A stretch of DNA of 64,000 bases from Lichtheimia corymbifera B2541 (lineage: Eukaryota > Mucoromycota > Mucoromycetes > Mucorales > Lichtheimiaceae): assembly GCA_000697475.1 (NCBI GenBank), contig JNEU01001143.1:62001-126000 (forward strand), given 5' to 3'. The notes under the pieces were generated by a model. That model searched no databases. It saw only the letters and a program-made list of their open reading frames with translations, and was not told the DNA's origin. This document shows, piece after piece, positions 10,180 through 22,479 of this stretch. Position 1 is the stretch's first letter; each line of letters opens with the position of its first letter. Both the position numbers and the translations under genes were made by a program.

Positions 10180-11436
10180 ATGGATGCACGAGTGGCTCAT
10201 CAATTCCCGAGCCCTGGTTACCAGTACAACCCTACGAATCCGCCATGGCGAAAGCTTTTGTGGGTGAAGCAAAACTACCCTGACAATTATGTGGATAGCA
10301 CCTTTCTTGATGAGCTGCAAAAGAATGGTTTGTGTGTGCATGTCATTGCTAGCCTACACTTTATTGAGTATATATATCATATAGTCAACGTTCGTACCTA
10401 TGATTATTGGAAGATGGTCTATGAGTCAGGCGTCATAACTCAACATATCAGCAGCGTCGTGATCTTTATTGCCGTTTTCATCTACTTGCAAATGGGTGCT
10501 TTGGTGGCCAATCACTTGATATGGACTGGATCATTTATGACAGGAGTTGGTTACGTGATTTGGGACTTGGTGATGATCCAACAAACGGCTCCTCATCGAG
10601 GTTTTGAACGTAAGTGGCGATGGATGCCCCCCTCCATGATGTGGAAGGAAAGCATTGAAACATATACCTCCTTTGAATAGGTAAACGCGTCGCCAAGAGT
10701 GCTGTTTTCTTTTTTGCAACGTTACTCGGTCTTTCTCCCATTCTCAAGACATTGACAAGTCAAACAAGCGACGATACGATTTGGGCATTGACAGTGTGCT
10801 GCTTTTTGGCCAACGTTTTGTTTCATGATTATGGATCACAAAGTCGAGCCCGTGTAAAGTAAGTGTGTTATAGAGAGAGCATGGTTGAGAGTGCGAGGAT
10901 TAACAAGAATGCGGTGTGCAGGATTCCAGGTTCATTATCAACGAATGCAGCCATATTTGCTTCGGTCCTTTTGGCATCACGATTTGACACCAACCTTGAC
11001 GTCTTTAGCCTACTTTCATTTGCAGTGGAGTGGTTTGCATTATTTCCCATTTTCAGGCGGTACCTGCAGGTTTGTACCATTGTCAATGTACCTGGGAGGG
11101 GGGCATGTGACTCATTCTCGCCTTTATTAGGACATGAATCCCAAAGTTCAAATCATGTTGACCATTCTCATGCTTCTCACCTCTGTCGCCATGTTCATTC
11201 GCATATCCAAAGCAGTCGTTTTCTTATACATCCTCAGTTTTTGTTTTATTACCTTCATATGTCCTTGGTGGTTGATCTTCATTCAAAAGTACAAAAAGTA
11301 AGTCTATTAGGTGGATGGAGATGAATGAGATGCTTACTATCGATCATCTTGCAGTGAAATCCATGGCCCATGGGACGAAGCTCGACCTCGATTGCAGCGT
11401 TCAAGAAAGAATGTCTATCGCAAACGATCCAGCTAA
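10180..11436 (+). CDS. GPI2: GPI2/PIG-C subunit of GPI-GlcNAc transferase
   Basis: Multi-pass ER membrane subunit of the complex that transfers GlcNAc to phosphatidylinositol, the first step of GPI-anchor synthesis. The start MDARVAHQFPSPGYQYN precedes the hallmark PPWRKLLWVKQNYPDNYVD. The first intron joins ELQKN to VNVRTYDYWKMVYES. Hydrophobic segments follow (VVIFIAVFIYLQMGALVAN, AVFFFATLLGLSPIL, AIFASVLLASRF, MLTILMLLTSVAMFI, ITFICPWWLIFIQKYK). The conserved IPGSLSTNAAIFASVLLASR stretch is typical of PIG-C. The tail EIHGPWDEARPRLQ ends in a basic C-terminus. About 310 residues and at least six exons. Its upstream region contains the minisatellite shared with SEC1. Confidence 0.9.
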
Positions 11437-11747
11437 ATAGAATATACCGCAAATCTACATAATAATATTTATATATCACTTTTTCCATCAATCAATTCAT
11501 CCACATACATAATAGAGGCAAGCGATTGGGGGAGTGTATTGAAACTGCAGACAAAGGACATTGATTTGATATGTATGCATGATGTTGGGAGATGATGGTT
11601 TTTTTTCTTTCATAAAAGGGATGCTAGGTTGGTGAGGAGGGGCATATAAGAATGGACAGGAAAAGAATATACTACATATGTATACAAAGAAACTAGTAAA
11701 TGCGACTATGTATGTATGATATCAGTTAACAACAGAAGATGATGGAT

Positions 11748-12715
11748 TTAAAAAGGAAGAGATGGGAACTTTTCGGGCTTGGTATAAGCATGACACTACA
11801 CTCGATGAAAGCGTTAGATAGGTTTGGGTATAACAAAGGAATGGATCGCGTACCTTGTGAGCATGTTTGTACCAAAGAAGGCTGTTTCGTCGCTTCCTTC
11901 CATTGCATATGGGTACAAAGCATATACATTGGTGACACAAACCCTGCAAGACGCCGTCTGGACCGACACGTTGTTCGAGTGGTTCAGCAAAAGGACGACC
12001 CGTGACGGAAGAGATCCCATGATAAAACTGCTTGTGATACCAGTAGGCGCTATTTTTCAGCTGAAGCCATCGTCCCTCGGGACATGTGTCACAATAGCCT
12101 TCTTTGAGCTGACCAGAGTAACGCACCCATTTAGGACTGTATTGATCATCCTTGAATCGAGGTTGTTGTTGTCGTGGAATGTAATCATCTTGTGAAGATG
12201 GCATCGATTTGACTCGCCTACGTGGTTGTTGTTGCAATAATGGTGGCTGTTGTTGACTTAACAAATGGAGCGGTGTACTTGAGCTTGCTGCCATCATGAA
12301 CGTATTATCATTAGCGCCATTTGGACTATTATAGGCAGTAGACGTTGTTGTTGGTGGTGGTAAAGTTGACATAGTATTGCAATAATTCAAAGCAAATGGA
12401 TCCGTTGTCAAGTTAGTGGGCTCTACTTTTTTACATTTGTTATAATGCAATCAAAGGAGGAATGTCGCAAAAGTACATACCATTCATAGTAGTGCATTGA
12501 ATGCCTGCTATGCATGGATCTTGATAAAGCCCAAAGAAATCCTGCTGTTGTTGTAATTGTGCTTGTTGTAAATGATCGGTGGTGGAGGAGGAGGAGGAGG
12601 AGGAGGAGACATCAGCCAAATGAGCCAATGTGTCATAACTGCTGCCACCAATCCAAAAGGGAAGTTCAGTCCAAAGATCTTCAAAGAGATTATAATGCAT
12701 GATATGAAAGTTCAA
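11748..12715 (-). CDS. Rua1-C/DUF4451-domain putative transcription regulator
   Basis: Three exons, about 290 residues. The N-terminus is low complexity (poly-Ser, poly-Gln). The C-terminal half is a cysteine/histidine-rich domain: GYCDTCPEGRWLQLKNSAYW, then GLCHQC and PICNGRKRRNSLLWYKHAHK, completed across an intron by CHAYTKPEK. This is the pattern of the fungal Rua1 C-terminal domain (DUF4451, also in fission yeast Meu26), thought to bind zinc and associated with transcription control. The start could be 12715 (MNFHIMHYN) or 12700. A long gene-free stretch (1.28 kb) lies upstream, suggesting extended regulation. Function of this copy is inferred only. Confidence 0.75.
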
Positions 12716-13999
12716 GTGAAAGGAATGAAATCAGAATATGCATCTTGATGCAAGCATGTTATATACAAGCGGCGTCCTCTCTTTGAAAGAAGCTTAACCT
12801 CAAATAGCTATAAAACGGACCCGTGGTATGTGGTAAAGTTTCTACAAGCTAATGCATTTATGCGATTTTTCTAAAAGCAGAATGGAGACACAATGCATGA
12901 CCATCGCATGGATCGGCACCCGGTGGTGCAAGTGGGTGACCCTGCCACTGCTGCTGCAGGAAGATAATACCCCCAAACACACGGGCCCAGCCGCTTTGTT
13001 TGAATGTTACACGAATGATGGCACGGACATCCTATTACTCTGGCAACCCCCATCGTTCCATTTCTATAAGCCTGTCATCCCTCCCTCCTCTTGCACACAC
13101 ACAAATGGAGCATATTCTATATTAAGCATACACAAAAGGTTGTCTGTTTGTCGTGCTTCTAGATCACCAGGCTCGTTCCCATGCCAACGAATAACATGCT
13201 CGTGCTTGCTACTACTACCACTGCTGCTGCGTAAACGTCGGTCAGACGCGAGCACGTAAACCTGCTATGTAATGCAACATAAAAGTACAAAGGCGGGGTA
13301 AAGATGCATTAGATAATGGTGATCAGCCAACTATCAATTTAAACTTTGATTTGGAATCAAAAAGATAAACGAAAGGGAAAAAGATCAATCATCCACGATC
13401 GTGACGGATGTATACATTTCTACGTCAATGGTGGCAGCATGATAAACATTAGGGAGACTTTTTTTCATTGGTGGATGTCATGCGTGCATGTATGTAACAT
13501 CATCATTCGACATCATGCTTCTTCCTATGATGATAATGTCACGTACGGCGTGGTCGTGGTTGTCTCATTCATCATTGAAGCACAAAGCGGCTTGGAGCCT
13601 TTTATGGATAACATCCTTGTCTGTCCCCCAAACCACCTAGCCTCTTGCACTTTTGTGTATGTGTAAAGGAAAAAGGAAAACCGGCCCCATGACGTGTTGT
13701 GTGCACGTGCCACAACATGAACCCACCACCACTATCTCCCAAACAAGACATGCGCAACACACACGCTGTGAATGACATTAACGTAGTCTATGCAACCTTT
13801 TACAAACGTTCTCATGGCGGATAAAAAAGGGGATGGTTAAACTCCAATCGGGTCAAATAAAACGGATAAACTTGTGCTTCCTTTTAAAAAGGATCGATCG
13901 GCTGCTGCTGTTGTTGTTGCAACACACACACACACACCATGCGTCTCCCATTCTTCGTATCACAATTTGTAATAGTCGCTCTTTATTTGGATTACAGAA
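12716..13999. other. Gene-free interval upstream of the Rua1-C-domain gene
   Basis: About 1.28 kb between the start of one minus-strand gene and the end of the next. I see only short, unsupported ORFs and a small CA run near 13921. It probably contains the promoter and leader of the Rua1-C-domain gene and the 3' end of its neighbour. Confidence 0.4.
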
Positions 14000-15785
14000 T
14001 TATGCACTACTCCATTCTCCCCAGTCATCATCATTGTTGGTATCGTGAGATTGGATAAAGTCGCCGAAATCGTCATCATTCTTGCTGGTGCTATCTGGTT
14101 GTATTGTACGAGTTGTTGTCGAGTTGGCCATTTTGTCAACCTCCATGGTAGCTTGCTCAAAGTCCCCAAAGTCATCCTCCTCCTCCAGATCTTGCTGTTT
14201 CTTGTTTTCAGGTATTGAAGATTGCGTAGTTGCTGGTGGTGTTGATGGTGAATGATACACTGCGGTAGGTGTAAGGGGTGTAAACGAGAATAATGAACGA
14301 GCAGCAGGTGGACTAGAGATGGTGACACCATCATCATCGAGATCGAGTAGATTTTGATTGGCGAGTGATGTATTGATTTTCATTGTTGTTGTAGCAGTAA
14401 CCGGCATACTGTGTCTTTTCATTGTGGTGGATGAAGGATGCATATGCGTTATTGTTGGCTTGGATAGTGGATTGCTATTGCTTGCAATTTCAGGAGGAGG
14501 GGGAGGAGATGTTGGTGGCGTACGTCCAATAACTTCATTGCTAATACGCGGATGACTTGACACAGAGAATCGTTTGTTTGTTGTTGGAGAAGAGGCGGAT
14601 GTTGGTGCTGATGAATCTGAACGTGGAAGAGAACTGGTGGATAATCGAGGTAAAAATCTGGCAAATGAGAAACCAAAGCTGCTTCGTCGAGCGGAAGAAG
14701 GTGTTGTAGGCTGCTTTGACTATGAAGATATGTATGTGTCAATGAATGAATGGGTAGTAAAGCATGATGTTTACTCTTTACCTGCTGGGTATCAGGAAAG
14801 GTGGATGGAGCTGTCATTGGAGGGGGTGTAGATGGAATATCATCCCGATCGGGTTCTCCACTAATGGAAAGTGTCGAGGGGACTAATGGCACGGGATCCT
14901 ATGTAACAGAAATAGGGAGTCTCTCTTAGCAACAACCTTGCCGAATTGCCATCCAAATACCCGATCGGTTGTTGTTACCTTTTGTCTTTTACAATTCAAA
15001 GCCGAAAGATACATATCCTCAATCTTGGAATGGTTCCATCTCACTTTGGGTACACCTGTATCATCGTCCATGGCATGTGTAACAGCTGTCCATGTTATCC
15101 GACTGTGAATAGACCTGTTTTTTTCGCCACTTTGATCAGAATTCCATTGCCATAAACACACACACACACACACCCTACTTACTCATGCGCCTCCTCCAAT
15201 ACATAGCGACGGATACTTGTCATATCATTTCCAACCCAATCTTCATCCACTCTAGGAGAAGGAGACCCAGGGAATACTTTTGCTAACAGTGTCTTCCATC
15301 GATCGAGTGCTTCATCCATTGTACTGAATACTACCTAAAAAGGGCATCATAAGAACAAGCAAGTCATCAAAGCGATGATAATACTTTACATCATGTTGTT
15401 CAATAGATGAAGGCGATGTAAACGTTTCAAAGTCACCGAAACCATCGTCGTCGTTGTCGTCGTCGTCGTTGTCCATATCAACGGCATCCATTCCGTCTCG
15501 CGATAGTGTGCCACAAGAATCTTGTTCTGAGCTTGCAGAATATGTCATTGACCCAGATGCAGTATCATGTTCACGGTCAGCTTGTAACGTATTGGAGGGT
15601 GCTATATCTTCTTTTTCCTTCAAGAACCGGTCAAAGCCATCGTCAGCATACCCATTGGCGTTAGGTATTATGCCGCGGTAACAAGCGGGACTCGCCATTT
15701 CCACTGCCGCATCGTCATGAGTGTTATTATGGTTGTTGTTGGTGCAAGACGAAAGGTCGGATTCGCACTGCAGCTGATTTGCCAT
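14000..15785 (-). CDS. FGDF-motif protein, aftiphilin/Laa2-like clathrin-adaptor accessory
   Basis: About 470 residues, five exons. Acidic phenylalanine motifs of the type that bind the AP-1 gamma-ear occur three times: DGFGDFETF near residue 115, and DDFGDFEQA and DDFGDFIQS close to the C-terminus, which ends DDWGEWSSA. Between them a folded region reads LDRWKTLLAKVFPG, RVDEDWVGNDMTSIRRYVLEE, SRITWTAVTHAM and KIEDMYLSALNC. A long Ser/Pro/Thr-rich linker follows. This resembles aftiphilin and yeast Laa2, which help AP-1 vesicle traffic. The family assignment rests on motifs, not on an alignment. It is divergent from the glycosyltransferase gene (474 bases apart). Confidence 0.6.
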
Positions 15786-16259
15786 ACGGCCGAGGAAGAG
15801 TGTTGGGGAAGAGAGAGAGGGAAAAGAGAATGCTCGAAAAAAAGTGGCTGATGCTTCCGTTTTACGACACTGCCCAGATTTGGATGCATGATGAGTTTGT
15901 GTGAGGACCTGATCATTATCCCCTGCAGCGACTTTTTATACTAGTGTATATTCCCCACTATAAGCCCTTCGTCTCAATGCTATGTTAATAAAACATTGTT
16001 GCTTATTAATGGCATATCGTGTTGATGGAGAAGCAGTAAAAACGGAGCAGAAATGACCCGTTTGCATTAAGTCGCCGCCACTGTGGTGCTGCTTTGATGA
16101 ATGCGAACATGTGTAACTTGGCAACATGGCGGGGTGTTACATGAAAGCTCCTAATTAGGCAGTCAATAAAGAAAAGAAAACGACTCGTCGATCAAGACAG
16201 GTTAACCTTTTTTTTTATTCTCCCTTCTTTTTCTTTATTCATTCATTTCTTATACTATC

Positions 16260-18245
16260 ATGGTATCTGGTCCAGGCTATAAACGTTTGGGCACTGCCAC
16301 CGATGGTTTACTCTTCAAGTATAAGCTTGCCAAAGCATTAACAATCGTCAGCTTGCTTGCTGTTATAGTCATGGCCATAGGTTCGCTTGTGTATCCAGGT
16401 AAAACAACGTCTTGACTACTTGTGCCTGAAGTATCCCATCTCATGCTTGCGTTATGAAATACAGCTTCCAGGTGGAATATGACAACCGATGACACCAACA
16501 CCACCAATGACTTGACCATGGCTCCTCCATCTACGGCAGCTGATGATGCTTCTACTGCTGATGCTGAATGTCAACTACCGACCGAGCTCTTCATTGCAAA
16601 AAGTGAGGATGGATCCTACACCCCACCTCATCCTGATCCCACTCTTTTACAAGCTATTCGACTTGCAGCACCGAGTGATGTCGAGAACTATTGTCGCAAC
16701 ACCTACGATCGCACCACCGGCTTTGTCGACACTGCTCCTTACAATACAAACGGCGAGTGTGGAATTTGGCAGCAGCAGTATCGTGAGTTGCACCAACGCC
16801 GTCTAAAAGAGCTCGAGATGATGCAACAGGGTCAACTTGACGAGCTTGCAGAACCACCTCGGTTTATCTCTTATCTTTGTCGTGAAGTGGCTACTGTTGG
16901 CAACCGTGGATGTGGTGGATTAGCAGATCGGATGAGTGGTATGTATATAGATTGTTTGCATAAAATAGGGTCACTCATATGATTCTCGAATTTCAGGCAT
17001 GATATCGACCTTTTTTTACGCTCTCCTTACCGATCGTGCTTATCTTGCTCATTGGGCTGACGAGAATCCTATCCCGCTCGAGATCCTCTTTGAAAAACCC
17101 AACATTGATTGGACCTACGATCCCTCCATTGTACCTTCATTATTCAATCATCCAGATCAAGGCATCACCTATCAGCAAGTCGATACCCTTAATCAGAAAT
17201 ATGACGTCCTTGGTAATACCATGTTCCCTGATGGTCCTACGCAAGATTTTCAAGATTTATGGAATGGCACAGTAAGTATATTCATCATGAGAGAGGAGAG
17301 AACGGGTGGTTGATTGATCGCATATTTTCTTAGTTTGTTGAAGCAAGATCCAATCGTGCATACATCATTCGAACCTTTAAGGAATCGTCCATTTATCCAG
17401 AGACGTTAGCCAAAATGGGCCTGGACAAAGAAAACACCTTTGGATGTCTTACGGATTATCTCTTCCGACCAACCATTGGCTCGCGCCGTTTCATCAATGC
17501 TTATCGAGATCTCTTTCAAATGGAGAGTGTTTTGAGTATTGGCATGCAGGTTTGTTTTGTTTTGTCTCTGGATATCCCACAGCATCATGCTGATACATAT
17601 ATATTATAGGTGCGTACGGATGACAATGCTTTAGCCAACCCACAGCTGGATCATAATTCGCTCGAAATGTGGGATTATTACTTGACGTGTGCCAACCAAG
17701 TCGCTAGTGTGCAACGTAAACCACATCATAAACGCGTCGTGTACTTTATGATCACCGACTCGCTTCGATTACGTGACGAATTCAAATCCTTAAACTCCAA
17801 CACCACGTTAGCCAAGCAATTCCTTGGTCAGTACTATGATGAGACATCCACAGTGGTGACAGGGCTTCCAGTGGAACACATTGAGCCAGAGCAAATAGAG
17901 AAATACATCCATGTCGAGAATCCTGTGGAAGTGACTCGGGCCAGAATGACACCTGGCGTCAATAGTGCTGTGATTGAGAACTGGCTTCTCAGCTATGCGG
18001 ATTTCCGAATCATCAGTCCTCAAGGCTACGGCAAACTAGCAGCGTTTCATTCACGATCCGATAACTCCACCATTTCTTTACCGAGAGTAAGTATCTATTG
18101 TTTCAAGGTATACATCCATATGGATGACTCATTCTATCTATCTATTTATCTCTAGAATGCACAAAAGTCTCGTGCACCTGATTGCACCAAGCCCGAAGCT
18201 CTTGCAAAGTACGATTGGCTGGCCACTCAATGGAGCCTTGGTTAA
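16260..18245 (+). CDS. Type II membrane glycosyltransferase, GT37-like (fucosyltransferase-like)
   Basis: About 550 residues, six or seven exons. A short cytosolic N-terminus is followed by one membrane helix (ALTIVSLLAVIVMAIGSLVY, residues 26-45), then a lumenal region with N-glycosylation sequons such as NMT and NDL/NTT: a Golgi type II layout. The motif GNRGCGGLADRMSGM, running into STFFYALLTDRAYLAHW, resembles the first conserved motif of plant GT37 fucosyltransferases and related GDP-fucose enzymes. A second block is RVVYFMITDSLRLRDEF, typical of a nucleotide-sugar-binding fold. The C-terminus ends WLATQWSLG. Mucoromycota walls contain fucose polymers, so a wall role is a reasonable guess. 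Donor and acceptor are not proven. Confidence 0.65.
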
Positions 18246-18477
18246 TTTACTACTATCATTCATCCCCTTTTTTACTTTTTTATCATGTCATGTGTTCTTG
18301 TCCACTCCAAATGCATCCATCATCACGCTTGTTAAATTTACATCTTTGCATAAAAGTGGTATTTCTACCATTCCTCACTTTTAAATCTTTCTGCTTATTG
18401 TCCATCTTGTACATGTTTTATCCCTTCATCTTCCTCCCCGTAGACTCCCAATGTTGGCCAATGAAATAGCAAAGTAT

Positions 18478-19100
18478 TTATGTTTTCAAAGCACTGAAAA
18501 TAGCGTTCTTGTAACCTTTGTCCTCTATATACCCTTCTAACTCTTCAAGCGTCAACCAAGCAAAATCCACAATCTCGTGATTATCTGGTGCACATTGGCC
18601 TTCTAGCCATTCAGCTTGCATGAATTCTACCTAGAAACCAAAAGTCAGTATGCATTTAGAATAAACCCAACGCTGCTTTTTCATACCTTTGCACCTGTAA
18701 ATGGCCGTTTACTCTTTTTGATGAATTCATCTGGAAACCGATATTGATATACACAGCTGGGTGATACGGTGTCAATGAGGCGCACTTTGATATCATTGCC
18801 ACATTCCTCGCGTAATTCTCGAAGTGCTGCTTCTGCTATCGATTCTCCTGGGTCGACGCCACCTTGAGGAAAGCCCCATGCATGGTCCTTGCGTGGCTTT
18901 TTGACTAGGAGGTATACTGAGCTGTTCGGTTTGCGATGGAGTGAATGCAAGGTCGTGTCATTGGAGTGATTGGCAACAGCACCACAGGGACCACGTTTCA
19001 CAATGACAGCTGCAACAGGTCGGTTAATCGTGGAGGTAGTGGTGGTAGAGTTGAATCGAGTCATAACACGTGGTAGTAGTAGACGAGACGCTGTGAACAT
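18478..19100 (-). CDS. Nudix hydrolase, probably mitochondrial
   Basis: Two exons, about 190 residues. The N-terminus MFTASRLLLPRVMTRFNSTT looks like a mitochondrial presequence (Arg, Ser, Thr, no acidic residues). The Nudix box is intact: a Gly, then GVDPGESIAEAALRELREEC with the REL-x-EE core, preceded by HAWGFPQG. After the intron the protein reads EFMQAEWLEGQC and DFAWLTLEELEGYIE. Nudix enzymes hydrolyse nucleoside diphosphates linked to another group. A complete box argues for activity. The mitoribosomal mL46 family has a related fold with a similar FAWLT C-terminal block and is the main alternative. Convergent with the glycosyltransferase gene. Confidence 0.78.
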
Positions 19101-19204
19101 GATAAAAGGACAAAGAACAAGAAAGCGGTGGTTTTTATTTTATTTCATCTCACGTGCCATTCGCTGATCGTAGCTATTCCTGGAGAGCTCAAATGCATCA
19201 TCCG

Positions 19205-19855
19205 TCACCGCAAAAAGCTGCTGTTGTTCTTCCTCGTGCGAATATCTTTGTTGTTTGCTTGTTGGCTGGGCATATCCACGCTCGTCATATAACCTTGTAT
19301 TATATAATAAACATTCAGTCCTGTTTCCTTTTTACAACAATAAACAACTCACTTTGATGAGGGTGCACTGTATGCTTTTAAATATTCGACGCCTAGTTGC
19401 CCGCTTGTCAACGACACCACCTATATTGATTATGCGGATGAGTTACATACTCAGCATAACGACCTTTTGATTACAACTTACCACAACAATGAAAAGACCT
19501 ATATTGAAATACATGGTGATCAACATGTACCATAGCCGTAACGTCGTTGCAACACCGTAGAGTCCTGTTCGTAGTAATATATCCTTCCATCCTCGTCGGC
19601 GTGTCCGGTAATCAAGATAATATGAAATACCACGCTCTGTCCAGCACATGGCAACGATGAAGATGTATGCTAGAAATAGCTTTCCTCCATTGTCTAATAC
19701 AAAAGACTCAAAAAGTAGATGGACACCTTGAACCTCTATAGCAGAAAAAGAGATATCATGTCAACTACTACTTTTCCCGCACACATATGTATAGCGTTTT
19801 TATCACTGTTACACGTACCAGGGTGAAACCACCATACCATGCTTGAAGATTCCAT
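19205..19855 (-). CDS. CTR2: Ctr-family copper transporter (Ctr2-like)
   Basis: Four exons, about 150 residues. The N-terminus is short, MESSSMVWWFHPG, with a potential copper-binding Met and His. Then come GVHLLFESFVLDNGGKLFLA and a first membrane helix YIFIVAMCWTERGISYYL, a cytosolic basic loop, and LWYMLITMYFNIGLFIVVVV, the second and third helices. YMLITMYFNIGLF corresponds to the conserved MxxxM-x12-GxxxG region of Ctr channels, in the reduced form of Ctr2-type vacuolar transporters. The tail is hydrophilic. An in-frame Met at 20002 would add a hydrophobic 49-residue leader; I prefer the shorter start because Ctr2 proteins begin close to the first helix. Confidence 0.72.
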
Positions 19856-20002
19856 GCTCTGAATGTGACTCTGAAGTATAGATGAATAATACAAATGCAG
19901 AAATGGAGAGAGAGCCAATGAAGCGATGCAAAAAGAGACGTAAGAAAAAAGGTAGAAAACCCGAGCAGTAAGGCGTGTGTGGTAGTCGCCCGCAATTACC
20001 AT

Positions 20003-20744
20003 TTAAGCCTTTAGGCTGAGCTCTGATTCAGTAACCCGCTTGTTAGTTTTGGTTCCACAAAGTCAAACGACTAGCGGATCTGTACCTATTGCATTAAAGT
20101 AGTTGCTCTGACAATGGTCGCCATGGATACCTTGGACACTATCTACATGTATCATCTTTGGGAGCTATCCTTCACATGTCTCAGGTATAAAGTACATGGG
20201 CTTGAATATTAATAAACCACCTCGGATAATCCCATAGTCGTAATCGCCACAAATTAACCGCAGATCAAGGATAATAGGATTATTCTTCAATAAAACTGTT
20301 TTACGTTTATATGCTCATTCGTCTCCTGCTCCTCATCAATGATCAATGTTGAGAATCCTATTAGTAGGAAACTGTGTGCTTTCATCCGCACCACCGTATA
20401 CATTATCACGCCTGGACTAGAAAGAAAACTTTTTGTAGTAGATGACAAATATAGCATCCCTATTTCCATGAAGCCCCATTTCCAACCCTCAAAAAGTAAC
20501 CACCAACATAAATTAGGAGAAGGATATGTTTGTGCACTGATGATACCCAAATTGGAGCTACTTGACGACCCAAAATCTATTCAATATAGCATCACCCATG
20601 ACTACAATAAACGTCTTAGTACACTGAAATTGCCTTTTTCATATAAACACCCAGTGCTTTATTGTTGCTGGTTACTTGGAAACCAAATCTGGTCTTCAGA
20701 ATTGATTGTGAGGATACATCACACAGGGGTCAGTGATACGACCG
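20003..20744. other. Gene-free interval
   Basis: No supported gene. A 162-residue plus-strand ORF (20339-20827) lacks recognisable family features or repeat structure. Part of its 3' end lies inside the segmental duplication, where the paralogous copy is not open over the same length. Confidence 0.4.
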
Positions 20745-20975
20745 TGATCATCTGGCATATCGTTACCTTGTATCTATCACTTTTTACTATACCCCACGCA
20801 TTCTATTTGACCCACTCTACTACTTGAACGCATCACGTGGCCCCTCTGTTATAACGAAATTCACCCTATCCCATCAAACCAAAATTTTATATAATCGTAT
20901 TCAAAGGCTCTTGGATATACTCATGAATAAGAAAGGATGATGGAAGAATGATATCCGGCGAGTGGTTTCCTGATA

Positions 20976-21210
20976 TTAATAGAACACAAAACAAGCTTCG
21001 CCTTCGTTGTCTATTTACAATGAAATCAGATGCAATGGAAGCGATATTATCAATGCATATTAACTTACCAGAGCTCCAGATACATTCCTCGTCCTCAGCG
21101 CACTCTGGTTGTGTTTTGTAAAGGTGACATTTGTACAATGGGTCGGGTGGGTCCCTCGCTGTGGCATGAACGGTGGCAATGGCAAGGACGAGTACAGCAG
21201 CGAGCTTCAT
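20976..21210 (-). CDS. Small secreted four-cysteine peptide 1
   Basis: Two exons joined over a 59-nt intron (21069-21011), 58 residues. The signal peptide is MKLAAVLVLAIATVHATA, with cleavage predicted after Ala18 (ATA|RDPP). The mature peptide is about 40 residues with four cysteines spaced C-x8-C-x5-C-x10-C: RDPPDPLYKC, HLYKTQPECAEDEEC, IWSSDNEGEACFVFY. It is acidic overall. A tandem paralogue lies 1.73 kb away with the same spacing, intron position and ending, which supports the model for both. I recognise no named family. Possible roles are an extracellular signal, an antimicrobial peptide, a protease inhibitor or a host- or microbe-directed effector; the sequence does not decide. Confidence 0.72.
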
Positions 21211-21378
21211 TGAAAGTAGGGTGGAACGGTGATGTCGTTGATGTGTAAGGATGAATATCAACATTTTCTCACTCACTTATATGGGCTTTTGGTTTCCTCG
21301 GTAACCTTATCTCTTTGGAATATATGATCTACCACCATCCATTACGGCAAAACGCCACATTCGTGCATGTTAGGTTTA

Positions 21379-21379
<1 letters not shown>

Positions 21380-21433
<54 letters not shown>
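21380..21433. repeat. (CT)n microsatellite
   Basis: About 27 CT dinucleotides in the upstream part of duplication copy 1. In copy 2 the equivalent position (about 23112) has only a few, so the tract expanded after the duplication or contracted in copy 2. Confidence 0.95.
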
Positions 21434-21437
<4 letters not shown>

Positions 21438-21899
21438 GATATGCAAGGACCAAAAGTGGTGTCGATTTGAGATGCCGAATATGCATAAACGCCCTCTTGG
21501 GGAAGTGGCGGATCAACTTGTAGTCGCCACTTTGACAGTAATCCAACAAATGCATCGCTGACGAGAAAAAAAGGAGCTATTCAATTTTATCCACAAGCAT
21601 CCTTGTAAGTTGGTAGGCCATACACCGTAAAAGCCAAATGACGCTATGATGTAAGAAGAATTTGTGCCCTCTTTCCATTCTTCCATGATGGAGAAAACCG
21701 TGATGATCTCCTGCACGATAGGTAAACATTACGGCATCTGAGATCAACGTTCTTATTTTGCATTGATCTTGTCATGTAGGACAAAGCTGCAATGTGTAAA
21801 AGAAATCAATTATAGTTACGTAGATATGGCAATACCAACATGCAAGCGAAGAAAAAACGCCTTGTGAATGAATGGCCCTCGAAAGGCTTGCCTAGTCTA

Positions 21900-22479
21900 G
21901 AAATTAAAACCAAGGCTTATAATCCTGATTTGGGATTCAGTGCACTTTTCACCAATGGCATGGCTCCCTACACGTTCACTTTGTATAATACACCATCCCT
22001 CTTTCCCTGGTCACTCATCCTGATCCACAATAAAAGCACTCTTCTCCAATTACATGATCATTACCATCACATTGTTAGCTAACAGTAAGCCTTATCTAAC
22101 AATGCAATCGACAATAAAGCTCTCGTTTGGCACACGCAACAGGTTTTGTGCATGAAGATTACATAGCTTAATTAACCACGAATTTGCATGTTGATGTCAA
22201 GATGGAATCTGACACTGATTCTCCACCATACACATTACCCAGTGCCCAGCTTGCTACAAACATCGTTTACACAGGAGTCGTATTGTCCTTCAATACATCA
22301 TAAATAGCCACACACGTATATGACAACTACCCACACCATATTATTAACAACCCTATCAATACACCATTGATAGCCATATTATCATGCATACTTTAAATTC
22401 AAATATCAATGCATACGCGTTGTAGGGTCTGGGTGGGCTTGGATGTGTGTGAGTGTGTATGAGTGGGTGAGCGGGTGTG
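21900..22479. other. Gene-free spacer between duplication copies
   Basis: AT-rich, without a supported gene. It contains several CACACC/TATTATC-type short repeats around 22305-22400 and a GTGTGAGTG-rich stretch at 22440-22480 at the junction with copy 2. Confidence 0.4.

Larger units (their letters stand above)
20745..21880. repeat. Segmental duplication, copy 1
   Basis: About 1.1 kb that matches 22480-23570 in the same orientation. Shared landmarks include the strings TCACGTGGCCCCTCT (20834 here), GATATCCGGCG (20950), GAGATGCCGAATATGCATAAA (21469) and TAGTTACGTAGATATGGCAAT (21812). It carries secreted-peptide gene 1 with its upstream region. It differs mainly by small indels and by an expanded CT tract. 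Confidence 0.88.

Noticed and set aside
20339..20827. 162-residue plus-strand ORF
   Set aside because: No recognisable motif, unusual composition, and its 3' part lies in the duplication where the other copy is not open.
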